The position numbers and the translations under genes were made by a program. Positions 42,566 through 49,614 of a DNA stretch of 64,000 bases are shown piece by piece; the stretch's first letter is position 1; each line of letters starts with the position of its first letter. The notes beneath the pieces are model-generated. The model made no database searches, was not told where the DNA came from, and worked only from the letters and a program-made list of their open reading frames with translations. Source of the DNA: JAZDOK01 sp043798715 (GTDB taxonomy: Bacteria > Vulcanimicrobiota > JAZDOK01); contig JAZDOK010000013.1 of the NCBI GenBank assembly GCA_043798715.1, positions 124,001-188,000 of the forward strand, given 5' to 3'.

Positions 42566-44116
42566 TTGCCAAAAATGACCATGAGAAAGATCCGAGAAAT
42601 TCTGAGATTACGTTTGTCTCTGGGTCGCAGCCATCGGGAAATCGCTCAAGCCTGCAATATCTCTACTTCCACCGTTGGAGACTGCCTGGTGCGGTTCCGG
42701 GTCTCCGGCCTTCCCTGGCCCCTTTCCCCGGAGCTGGATGACGTGGCTCTTGAGAAGAAGCTCTACCGTCTTGAGCCCTCACCTTCCGCAGATCGTCCGG
42801 GGCCGAATTGGGATTGGGTGATGCGGGAGATGCGCAAAAAACACGTGACCTTATCGCTTCTCTGGCAGGAATACCACGTAGCCAATCCGGACGGCTACGA
42901 ATACAGCTGGTTTTGTGAGTCCTATGCCACCTGGAGAGGAAGACAGGACTTGGTGATGCGTCAAAATCACAAGCTGGGAGAAAAGTGTTTTGTGGACTAT
43001 GCCGGAGATACCATCTCAGTGGTGACCCCGGAGACGGGAGAGATTCGCAAGGCCTTTCTTTTTGTGGGGGCGCTCGGGGGAAGCAATTACACTTATGCTG
43101 AAGCGACCTGGTCGCAGGAGCTTCCTTTATGGGTCGCCTCCCATGTGCGAATGTTTGCGTTTTTCGGCGGCGTTCCCGAGATTCTAATTCCGGACAACCT
43201 TAAGAGCGGTGTGACCAAGGCCAACTATTACGAGCCGGACATCAACCTGACTTACCAGGAGATGGCGGAGCACTACGGAGTCGCCGTTCTCCCGGCCCGC
43301 ATCCGAAAACCCCGGGACAAGGCCAAGGTGGAAAACGCCGTTTTGTTGGCCGAACGATGGATCCTGGCGGCTCTTCGCAATCGAACTTTCTTCAGTCTGG
43401 AGGAGCTAAATAAGGCGATTTCCAAGTTGTTAGCTGTGTTGAATGACCGTTTGTTCCAGAAGCTTCCGGGAAGTCGCCGTCAAATTTTCGAGCAGGAGGA
43501 GAAGCCGCTTCTTCGTCCCTTGCCGAAGGTTCCTTATGTCTTCGGCCAGTGGAAGAAAGCCCGCGTAAATATTGATTACCACATCGACGTGGAAGGCCAT
43601 CACTACAGCGTCCCATACTCGCTGGCCCGGGAGGCGGTGGAGGTTCGAATGACCGGAACGATTGTCGAAATTTTCCACGCCGGGCTCCGTGTGGCGAGTC
43701 ATCCGCGGGGTTATCGACGAGGCGGGACAACCACGGTCAAGGAACACATGCCACCCCGTCATCGCAACATGGCCGAGTGGACGCCGGAACGCATCACCAC
43801 CTGGGCGGCCAGCATCGGCTCCACGGTGGCCACGATGGCGAGTCGAATCATGGAGTCCCGTCAGCATCCGGAACAAGGTTTCAGGGCCTGCTTCGGACTT
43901 CTTCGCCTATCCAGCCAGTATGGGAAGGAGCGATTGGAGGCGGCTTGCTGCCGGGCTCTTTCCGTCGGAGCCTGCTCCTACAAGAGCGTTCACTCCATCT
44001 TAAAGAACAGCCTCGATCGACAACTTTCCTTCCCCTTATCTCTCCGGAGCGCCGGGCATCATGAGAATGTTCGGGGCTCCGAGTATTACCGTCAGGAAGG
44101 AGGTGAACTTACTTGA
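42566..44116 (+). CDS. istA: IS21-family transposase IstA
   Basis: A 516-aa transposase with TTG 42566 preceded at good distance by AAAGGAGGTG; ATG 42575 is farther away. The N-terminal HTH reads 'LRLSLGRSHREIAQACNISTSTVGDCLVRF'. The DDE catalytic core has its first Asp in 'KCFVDYAGDTISV', the second in 'EILIPDNLKSGVTKA' and the Glu in 'KAKVENAVLLAERWILA'. A C-terminal 'YSVPYSLAREAVEVR' beta part follows. The stop overlaps istB. Confidence 0.93.
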   Translation: MPKMTMRKIREILRLRLSLGRSHREIAQACNISTSTVGDCLVRFRVSGLPWPLSPELDDVALEKKLYRLEPSPSADRPGPNWDWVMREMRKKHVTLSLLWQEYHVANPDGYEYSWFCESYATWRGRQDLVMRQNHKLGEKCFVDYAGDTISVVTPETGEIRKAFLFVGALGGSNYTYAEATWSQELPLWVASHVRMFAFFGGVPEILIPDNLKSGVTKANYYEPDINLTYQEMAEHYGVAVLPARIRKPRDKAKVENAVLLAERWILAALRNRTFFSLEELNKAISKLLAVLNDRLFQKLPGSRRQIFEQEEKPLLRPLPKVPYVFGQWKKARVNIDYHIDVEGHHYSVPYSLAREAVEVRMTGTIVEIFHAGLRVASHPRGYRRGGTTTVKEHMPPRHRNMAEWTPERITTWAASIGSTVATMASRIMESRQHPEQGFRACFGLLRLSSQYGKERLEAACCRALSVGACSYKSVHSILKNSLDRQLSFPLSLRSAGHHENVRGSEYYRQEGGELT

Positions 44117-44853
44117 TGATGCAACAGACCTTGGAAAAACTGCACAACCTTCGCTTAAGGGGGATGGCCCGCGCTTTTGAAGAACAGATGGGCCAGGGAG
44201 ATATGGGCGGCCTTTCCTTTGAAGAACGACTCGGTCTGGTCGTAGACCGGGAGTGGCTTCTTCGACAGGAAAACCGCCTCAGTCAACGATTGAGGGTCGC
44301 TAATCTCAAACAGAAAGCCTGTGTGGAAGACATAGACTTTCGCCACCCCCGCGACCTGGACAAGAAGGTCATGCAAGACCTGGCGACCTGCCGGTGGATT
44401 CGGGCAAAACGAAATCTCATTCTCACCGGCCCCACGGGAGTGGGCAAAACATGGCTGGCGTGCGCCCTGGCTGACAAAGCCTGCCGGGAGAACTTGACGA
44501 CCCTGTACACCCGAGTTCAGCGTTTGAGCCACGAATTGATGGTGGCCCGCGCAGACGGAGGGTATCTCAAGCTTCTGGCGAAATTGGCAAAGGTGGACCT
44601 ATTGGTCCTGGACGACTGGGGATTGTCTCCTCTGGAAGGGCAGGCCCAGCATGACCTTCTGGAAGTGATTGACGACAGAGCCGGCATCCGCTCCACAATG
44701 GTGACAAGTCAGATCCCCGTCAGCAAATGGCACGACATGGTGGCGGACCCCAGTGTGGCGGATGCCCTTTTGGACCGGATAGCGGGATCAGCTATCAAGA
44801 TAAACTTAAAAGGAGGTTCGATGCGCAAGGCCGGATCCGAGACAGCGGATTGA
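44113..44853 (+). CDS. istB: IS21-family helper ATPase IstB
   Basis: A 246-aa AAA+ protein of the DnaC-like IstB group that directs IstA to target DNA. It begins at TTG 44113 or ATG 44116/44119 behind AAGGAGGTG. Walker A is 'LTGPTGVGKTWLACALADKAC', Walker B 'VDLLVLDDWGL', and 'RSTMVTSQIPVSKWHDMVADPSVADALLDRIAGSA' is the typical C-terminal part. The coding end reaches into the right-end spacer of the IS. Confidence 0.93.
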   Translation: MMMQQTLEKLHNLRLRGMARAFEEQMGQGDMGGLSFEERLGLVVDREWLLRQENRLSQRLRVANLKQKACVEDIDFRHPRDLDKKVMQDLATCRWIRAKRNLILTGPTGVGKTWLACALADKACRENLTTLYTRVQRLSHELMVARADGGYLKLLAKLAKVDLLVLDDWGLSPLEGQAQHDLLEVIDDRAGIRSTMVTSQIPVSKWHDMVADPSVADALLDRIAGSAIKINLKGGSMRKAGSETAD

Positions 44854-44879
44854 AGTCCATTTTTTCAACCTCGCAAAGG

Positions 44880-44966
44880 GGTGATCGGGAAGAATGGAAT
44901 CGGTGATCGGATCGTGGAATGTGTGATCGGATAACTCTGGAATCGGCGATCGAATGCCGTGGAATA
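44880..44966 (-). repeat. Right-end repeat array of the IS21 element
   Basis: Read on the minus strand from the right tip, four degenerate copies of the left-end unit follow each other (TTCCACGGCATTCGATCGCCGA, then units starting TTCCAGAG, TTCCACGATC and TTCCATTC). Each holds a CGATC(A/G)C core and has a length of 20-23 bp. Confidence 0.75.
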
Positions 44967-44970
44967 CGTA

Positions 44971-46117
44971 TGCCGCTCCCGGAGAAGGCATAGAGTTTAG
45001 AACCGACCCCGATGTATATCGTGCCATCGGGACCGATCGCAGGAGAAGATACAATCGCATAGTCAGAATTGTAATTCCATTTCGGGGTCCCATCAGGATT
45101 GACGGCATAGAACCTGGCCGATCCGAAATAGATGGTTCCATCCGAACCCACCGCGGGAGAGCTCGATGTAAAGGCAATGCCGGGTAAAACCCATTTCAAT
45201 GATCCGTCAGCGGGGTTAAGGGCATAGAGATTCGTGTCTGCCGACACCATATAGATCGTTCCATCCGGGCCTATGGCAGGAGAAGAATTCACGGCACCCG
45301 TCGTCAAATAACCCCACTTCTCGGAGCCGTCATCTGGTTTCACGGCATAGAGCTTGCCATCAACCGACCCCGCATAGATCGTTCCATCCGAGGCGATAGC
45401 CGGTGAGGAATACACCGCTCCTCCAGTCGAAAAACTCCATTTCAGTGAACCGTTACCGGGATTCAGGGCATAGAGTTGATGATCGTCCGACCCGAAATAG
45501 ATGGTTCCGTCGGAACCTATGGCGGGTGAAGAATTCAACACCCCCCCCGTCTCATAACTCCACTTAACGGTTCCATCACCCGGTTTCAGGGCATAGAGCT
45601 TTTTATCCGTCGACCCCACATAAACCGTTCCGTCTGAACCTATCGCCGGCGATGACCAGATGGCATCCCCAGTCGTACAGCTCCATTTAACAGTTCCATC
45701 ATCGGGGTTCAGGGCATAAAGTTTGTTGTCCATCGACCCGACATAAACAGTACCATCCGTGCCGATCGCGGGAGAAGAATGAACCTGATCTCCGGTAAAA
45801 TAGCTCCATTTTCTCGTCCCATTTGGGTTTAAGGCATATATTTTGCGATCATAGGAACCCACGTAGACCGTTCCGTCAGGCCCGATCGCCGGAGATGAAT
45901 ACACATTGCCTCCGGCCTCGTAGTTCCATTTTACGGGAGGAGGGGTAGGGGATGGAGATGGTGTGCCAGTGGGCGTGGGAGTAGGGGAGGAGCCGCTGCC
46001 TCCTCCGCTGGAGGAACCCCCGCAGCCGCTGAGAGAAAAGAGAAGGGAAATGAGGATGAAGAGAACAAGGTAAGTAGAGATTTTAGTTTCAAATCCGAAG
46101 CTTCCGCTTTTTTTCAT
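44971..46117 (-). CDS. PQQ-like beta-propeller lipoprotein, 3' end replaced by IS21
   Basis: ATG 46117 behind AAAGGTGG; the signal peptide ends in the lipobox 'SLSGCGG' and is followed by a Thr/Pro/Ser-rich linker. Then come about eight blades of 'SSPAIG.DGT(I/V)Y.GS.D.KLYALNP.DGT.KWS', each about 38-40 residues, the PQQ/beta-propeller repeat. The native frame reaches the IS tip at 44971 ('LYAFSGSGI') after 382 codons; beyond it the frame runs through IS sequence to a stop at 44795. Little of the native protein may be lost, since the last blade is nearly complete. Surface-exposed binding role inferred. Confidence 0.8.
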
Positions 46118-46473
46118 GTTTTTCCACCTTTCAGAAAATTGGAAGTGCCAACAGTATGAGCCGATTGCGTTACACTTGCACAGAAGGCTCAAGAAATCCT
46201 TTTTGATGGGCGAAGAAACCACGGAGTCAGGTCTCGCTTTTGCATGAAGGGCGCATGTTCTAGCATTTTCGCCGTCTCTGGTGTAGCTTAACTAGGGTTC
46301 AGATTGAAAGGAATTCGGGGGAGATTACTGAATACTTTCTATGGAACGAGCAAGCCAGGCGTTAAGGATGGCCGCGGAGGTGGTGGAGGGGTGAAAATTT
46401 TAACATCTCCGGCGAAAATGTATGATTGCAAGCCTCTTGACCCCAAGTCTCTTATTACAGAGGATATATTCTG
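46118..46473. other. Intergenic stretch before the HEPN gene
   Basis: 356 bp without a gene. It holds direct-repeat copy A (46218-46279). The remainder, 46280-46473, shows no hairpin-plus-T terminator, tRNA or recognisable attC site. Confidence 0.4.
46218..46279 (+). repeat. Direct repeat A of the HEPN-TIR block
   Basis: About 62 bp sharing ACCACGG-GTC, TTGCATGAAG-GCGCAT and GCATTT-CGC..GTCTCT with copy C at 49461-49520 in the same orientation (roughly three quarters identical by eye). Probably a MITE- or RAYT-associated repeat; that assignment is inference. Confidence 0.6.
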
Positions 46474-47325
46474 ATGAAAAAGCCTGTTCTCATTGTAAAA
46501 GACAATTTGCTGATGCCAATATTTGCTATGGAGGGCAGAACCAGCGAAATCCAAAAAGAGATGGATTGTGCCAGTAGCAGCCCGGTAGTTCTAAATGGTC
46601 TGTTCCTAATGTTAGTATCCTATTTCGAATCCATGCGCAAAGAAGTTCTACAGTATTATCTAAAGTATGAACCTGATAGGATACCCACCAAGAAAACGAT
46701 TGAGATTGACAAGAATATACTGATAGAGAACGAAGGTTTTCGTTTGATCGAGTGTTTGGTTTCAGAATACATCAATAGGATGCCGAATTGGCAATTCATA
46801 CAGATATTCTATGAAGTCCTGAAGATCAAGAAGCCGGAGATTGAGCAGAGTATTGATGAGATTAAGAAGCGCAGAAATGAATTGATACATGACAATATGC
46901 AAGTGGATTTCAAGCAATCCACAGTGTTGCACAAAAGCATAGATTCTGATTACTTAGCTCATGCTCTGGGTGAATATAACCAGTATTTGGCCTATCTAAG
47001 AACTGAGATATCTAGAGTTTATAACAAATGCACCAAAGTCAATGCGTTGAAGAGTCTGTGGCACTTTATCTTCAGGACACCATTGTGTGCTAATTTTGAG
47101 GACTATTGGCACATCGATTCCGAACAAGATTGCCTAGTTGGCTGTAAGACTCCCGAATATGAAGTCAATCTGTCACATAGCGAAAAGTTCATGATTGATA
47201 TTTGGAGGAGTCAAGTACGCACGGGGAACGTTGGTTTTCTTAATATGGCATCATTGGATCAACGTACACAATCCTGTCTCTACATGTTTTTGAAGCTATC
47301 AAATGATATCTTCTTGTACCATTAG
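46474..47325 (+). CDS. HEPN-domain protein (RiboL-PSP-like)
   Basis: A 283-aa AT-rich gene. The middle holds 'IKKRRNELIHDN' (R134-x4-H139), the Rx4-6H active-site motif of HEPN RNases, preceded by a helix 'LNGLFLMLVSYFESMRKEVL' typical of the first HEPN helix in RiboL-PSP-type domains. The 160-residue C-terminal part ('LWHFIFRTPLCANFEDYWHI...GFLNMASLDQRTQSCLYMFLKLSND') is not recognised. HEPN proteins often act as abortive-infection or toxin RNases. No antitoxin-like minimal nucleotidyltransferase lies next to it. Confidence 0.65.
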   Translation: MKKPVLIVKDNLLMPIFAMEGRTSEIQKEMDCASSSPVVLNGLFLMLVSYFESMRKEVLQYYLKYEPDRIPTKKTIEIDKNILIENEGFRLIECLVSEYINRMPNWQFIQIFYEVLKIKKPEIEQSIDEIKKRRNELIHDNMQVDFKQSTVLHKSIDSDYLAHALGEYNQYLAYLRTEISRVYNKCTKVNALKSLWHFIFRTPLCANFEDYWHIDSEQDCLVGCKTPEYEVNLSHSEKFMIDIWRSQVRTGNVGFLNMASLDQRTQSCLYMFLKLSNDIFLYH

Positions 47326-47429
47326 TAGCGGCCATTCATGGATGGGGCAGAGACGTTGAGTATAACAGCGGCATTGACTCCGACTCCAAGAGCGTCCATT
47401 TTTGAGCCTGAAGGTCACGGGGTCAAGGT

Positions 47430-47459
47430 CACGGGGCAGATCTTGTTTATTGCATGCAG
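47430..47459 (+). repeat. Direct repeat B of the HEPN-TIR block (partial)
   Basis: CACGGGG followed by TCTTGTTTATTGCATGCAG, closely matching the first half of copy C (CACGGGGTC..TTGTTTTCTTGCATGAAG) in the same orientation. The second half of the repeat is absent here. Confidence 0.5.
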
Positions 47460-47521
47460 AAAAAAGGGAAACTGTGCAAGAGACTTGAATTTCCCCTTTG
47501 GAACAGGCTTTATACCGTTCC

Positions 47522-47539
47522 GTCTAATAATTGTTAGAC
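47522..47539 (+). repeat. 18-bp cassette-boundary-like element, copy 2
   Basis: GTCTAATAATTGTTAGAC is an almost perfect palindrome (one mismatch) 16 bp before the ATG of the one-TM gene. It matches 15 of 18 bases with 6726-6743, and its halves equal the outer arms of an attC site such as the one at 47934. Confidence 0.45.
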
Positions 47540-47555
47540 TCAAAAGGATAACTTA

Positions 47556-47930
47556 ATGAAGATCATTGAAGGAGATTTTGTTGGTAGTAATGGCCGCATC
47601 ATAAATGCAGTTTTTCAAGGGCCAATTTTCGAAATAAAGTCTGGCATACTTGAAACAACAAAATATAAAATCCCCAAAGATATTGAAATCATTAAATTGC
47701 TCAATAAGGATGAGAAAAGAACAATTGGTCAGCTCATCAGTCTTATACTTTTCGCAGCAACCATTTTAGGACTTATCATCGCTATTCCTCTTTTTGTTAT
47801 TTGGAAACGTATAGACTTCACAATTGGAGTAAAAACAAAAGATGGAAAGAAATTTGTCGCTCAAGGTGATGCTAGTGACTGGAACATCGTCAAGAAATAT
47901 ATAGGACTTGGCTCGCTTGACTCCTTCTAA
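47556..47930 (+). CDS. Small one-TM protein, function unknown
   Basis: A 124-aa AT-rich gene with AAAGGATAAC before ATG 47556. The N-terminal 50 residues are beta-like ('RIINAVFQGPIFEIKSGILETTKYKIPKDIEIIKLL'); one strong membrane segment ('LISLILFAATILGLIIAIPLFVIW', about residues 60-83) is followed by a basic 'KRIDFTIGVKTKDGKKFVAQGDASDWNIVKKY'. The last part looks like a beta strand that would lie in the cytoplasm. Family unknown. It sits between an 18-bp boundary element and an attC-like site, as a gene cassette would. Confidence 0.6.
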   Translation: MKIIEGDFVGSNGRIINAVFQGPIFEIKSGILETTKYKIPKDIEIIKLLNKDEKRTIGQLISLILFAATILGLIIAIPLFVIWKRIDFTIGVKTKDGKKFVAQGDASDWNIVKKYIGLGSLDSF

Positions 47931-47933
47931 TAA

Positions 47934-48011
47934 GTCTAACAATCGCATCAAATTCGCTCCCTGCGGTCGCCGGACGCTCGTTCCTTGCGTCGTTTATGTG
48001 AGCGTTGGGAC
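47934..48011 (+). other. attC-like recombination site 1
   Basis: 78 bp right after the one-TM gene. It begins GTCTAAC (fits the R'' consensus RYYYAAC) and ends GCGTTGGGAC (R' consensus GTTRRRY at six of seven positions). The inner segment GCTCCCTGCGGTCGC and the following CGGACGCTCG are of the kind found in integron attC sites. Length and position (just after a stop codon) also fit. No integrase gene is in the window. Confidence 0.5.
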
Positions 48012-48047
48012 AAAAAATATAGCTGACCATAGGCAGGCGAAAGTCAA

Positions 48048-49286
48048 ATGAAGGACCAAGAGAAACTCAATCTGATCTTTCTCGGGCAGTACGCCGTTCA
48101 GTTGCCCTTCCTGGTACGATTGTCAACCGGAAATTCTTTGATTCCGGACGTGGAGGCATTTCTTCATCAGGTAACCGGAGTTTCAGATCTAGATAGACAC
48201 AAGCCGCTTTTCAATTCACTTGAAAAACTAGCCGCGTGGGGCTTGGCCCTTTTAAGCATGGACGACTACTCGTCTGAGGCCTTATTGGCAAATTATCCAA
48301 ACTACATGAATCTAATACGGACATTCAGTAAAACTGTAGAGCAATCAGAAGTACCTGTATATTCGGACAAAAGAGAAATACACATACGAGAATCCTTACA
48401 AAAAGCTGGCGCAATAAGCGATTCGATTAAGATAATGATTAATCAGTCTCTTAATAAGGCATCGGATGCTCTGGTGATGGTAAAGGATGCAAGCAATGTC
48501 TTCTGGGGAAAACGGACGGTGGGCAGGGCTTCATCAGGGGCCGACAAAAAGCTATTTATATGTCACTCAACTCTTGACAAGTCTTTAGCTGTAGCAATCT
48601 CTCGGGAAGTCGAATCAGTTGGTGTATCAACGTGGAGAGATGATAAAGATATCGGCGGAGGGGATTCTATTCCAGAAGAAATATCAAAAGGATTGAGCAC
48701 AGCAACTCATTTTGCAGTTATTTTATCAAGCAACTCTATCAATAGGCCCTGGGTAAAGACGGAGTTAGAAAATGCTGTAATGTTAAGGCATTCTTCTGGG
48801 TTGCCGAAAATCATTCCGATACTATTAGAGGGGTTGAAACCTTTGCCTCCCATTGCTAACATAAAAGGAATTGATTTTCGGCAATTCCAGGAAGGGCTTG
48901 AATCCCTTTTTAACAGTTTAGGTGTCGAGCCGGCAGACCGCTTTGACTTGACGACACTATTTTATTTTTATCGAAAGTCGGAGAAAGCCCTTGAAGTGCT
49001 CAAATGGTGTAGCCAAGCTGATTCCTTCATGCCTATCGATGAAGAATGTTTTGAACAACTGGAGGAAATGGAGCGATTTTTTGAAACAGTTGGTTTGTCA
49101 CAAGAATTAAATACACCAAAACGTTACGTGCGAACAATCGTTAGCTATTCGGAAAACAAGACAACACCAACTTTCGATGAAGATTTCTATACGTACGAAA
49201 ACTGCGCATATGCGGGAATTAGTCTCGCGAGAAAGATCGCATATTACGGAGAGACAATGGCGGACATTCTAGGCAGAAAAGTTTAG
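48048..49286 (+). CDS. TIR-domain protein, candidate defence effector
   Basis: A 412-aa protein. Residues 1-155 are an unrecognised, mostly helical region ('LNLIFLGQYAVQLPFLVRLSTGNS'). A TIR domain follows at about 167-265: 'KKLFICHSTLDKSLAVAISREVESVGVSTWRDDKDIGGGDSIPEEI', 'THFAVILSSNSINRPWVKTELENAV', with the Glu of 'W-x3-E' (WVKTE) matching the catalytic Glu of NADase TIRs. The C-terminal 130 residues ('LTTLFYFYRKSEKALEVLKWC') are not recognised. TIR proteins in bacteria commonly deplete NAD+ on phage infection. It lies between two attC-like sites. Confidence 0.75.
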   Translation: MKDQEKLNLIFLGQYAVQLPFLVRLSTGNSLIPDVEAFLHQVTGVSDLDRHKPLFNSLEKLAAWGLALLSMDDYSSEALLANYPNYMNLIRTFSKTVEQSEVPVYSDKREIHIRESLQKAGAISDSIKIMINQSLNKASDALVMVKDASNVFWGKRTVGRASSGADKKLFICHSTLDKSLAVAISREVESVGVSTWRDDKDIGGGDSIPEEISKGLSTATHFAVILSSNSINRPWVKTELENAVMLRHSSGLPKIIPILLEGLKPLPPIANIKGIDFRQFQEGLESLFNSLGVEPADRFDLTTLFYFYRKSEKALEVLKWCSQADSFMPIDEECFEQLEEMERFFETVGLSQELNTPKRYVRTIVSYSENKTTPTFDEDFYTYENCAYAGISLARKIAYYGETMADILGRKV

Positions 49287-49287
49287 A

Positions 49288-49361
49288 GGCCCAATAACGA
49301 AATCCACCCGACCCAAAAACCGCTACGCAATTTTTTGTCGGGAGATCTTGAGCGTTGGCCC
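49288..49361 (+). other. attC-like recombination site 2
   Basis: 74 bp beginning 2 bp after the TIR stop codon. It starts GGCCCAATAACG and ends GAGCGTTGGCCC. Inside, CCCGAC (49307-49312) pairs with GTCGGG (49337-49342), and AAAAA with TTTTT, leaving two unpaired bases; such bulges are a hallmark of attC folding. The GAAATCCACCCGAC arm is like arms of known attC sites. Confidence 0.5.
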
Positions 49362-49460
49362 ATCAGGGCTGAGGGATCCCCAGTTTTATGAGAAGCTTTG
49401 TTATTCTACCGATTTTGAGTCAATGATTGTAAGCTAAAGCTCTGGATTTTGCATTTCGAG

Positions 49461-49520
49461 ACCACGGGGTCTTGTTTTCTTGCATGAAGTGCGCATTTTT
49501 ATGCATTTCCGCATGTCTCT
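49461..49520 (+). repeat. Direct repeat C of the HEPN-TIR block
   Basis: 60 bp matching copy A (46218-46279) in the same direction, with ACCACGGGGTC, TTGCATGAAGTGCGCAT and GCATTTCCGC..GTCTCT. It marks the right edge of the accessory block. Confidence 0.6.
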
Positions 49521-49614
49521 CGTTTTGAGCGGGAAACGCCTTCAGTGGTCTGATAGAGGGAAAGGGAGCCGACTTGGGGAAGAAACATGTACGTTGTGAC
49601 CCAAGGACGGTAAT

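Larger units (their letters stand above)
42382..44970 (+). mobile_element. IS21-family insertion sequence
   Basis: A 2.59-kb element with istA and istB in the usual overlapping order. The outer ends are inverted: TGCGTATTCCACGGC at the left and, read from the right inward, TACGTATTCCACGGC. Each end holds several copies of a 20-23-bp motif, as expected for IstA binding sites in this family. Both ORFs are intact and so could still act. No target-site duplication is recognisable at the ends, and the flanking genes are different proteins. Confidence 0.88.
47326..47555. other. Spacer between HEPN and one-TM genes
   Basis: 230 bp with no convincing gene; a 72-codon frame is judged fortuitous. It holds a tandem duplication of GGTCACGGGG (47413 and 47427), direct-repeat copy B and the 18-bp element at 47522. 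Confidence 0.45.
49287..49614. other. Gap between the TIR gene and the glucan synthase
   Basis: 328 bp holding attC-like site 2 (49288-49361) and direct-repeat copy C (49461-49520). Nothing else recognised; no terminator-type hairpin with a T-run. Confidence 0.45.

Noticed and set aside
45000..45960. DNA-level repeats of about 115-120 bp in the PQQ gene
   Set aside because: They follow the protein blades in frame, so they are explained by the beta-propeller repeat.
47338..47556. A 72-codon frame between the HEPN and one-TM genes
   Set aside because: It includes the tandem GGTCACGGGG duplication and repeat B, lacks an RBS and any motif.
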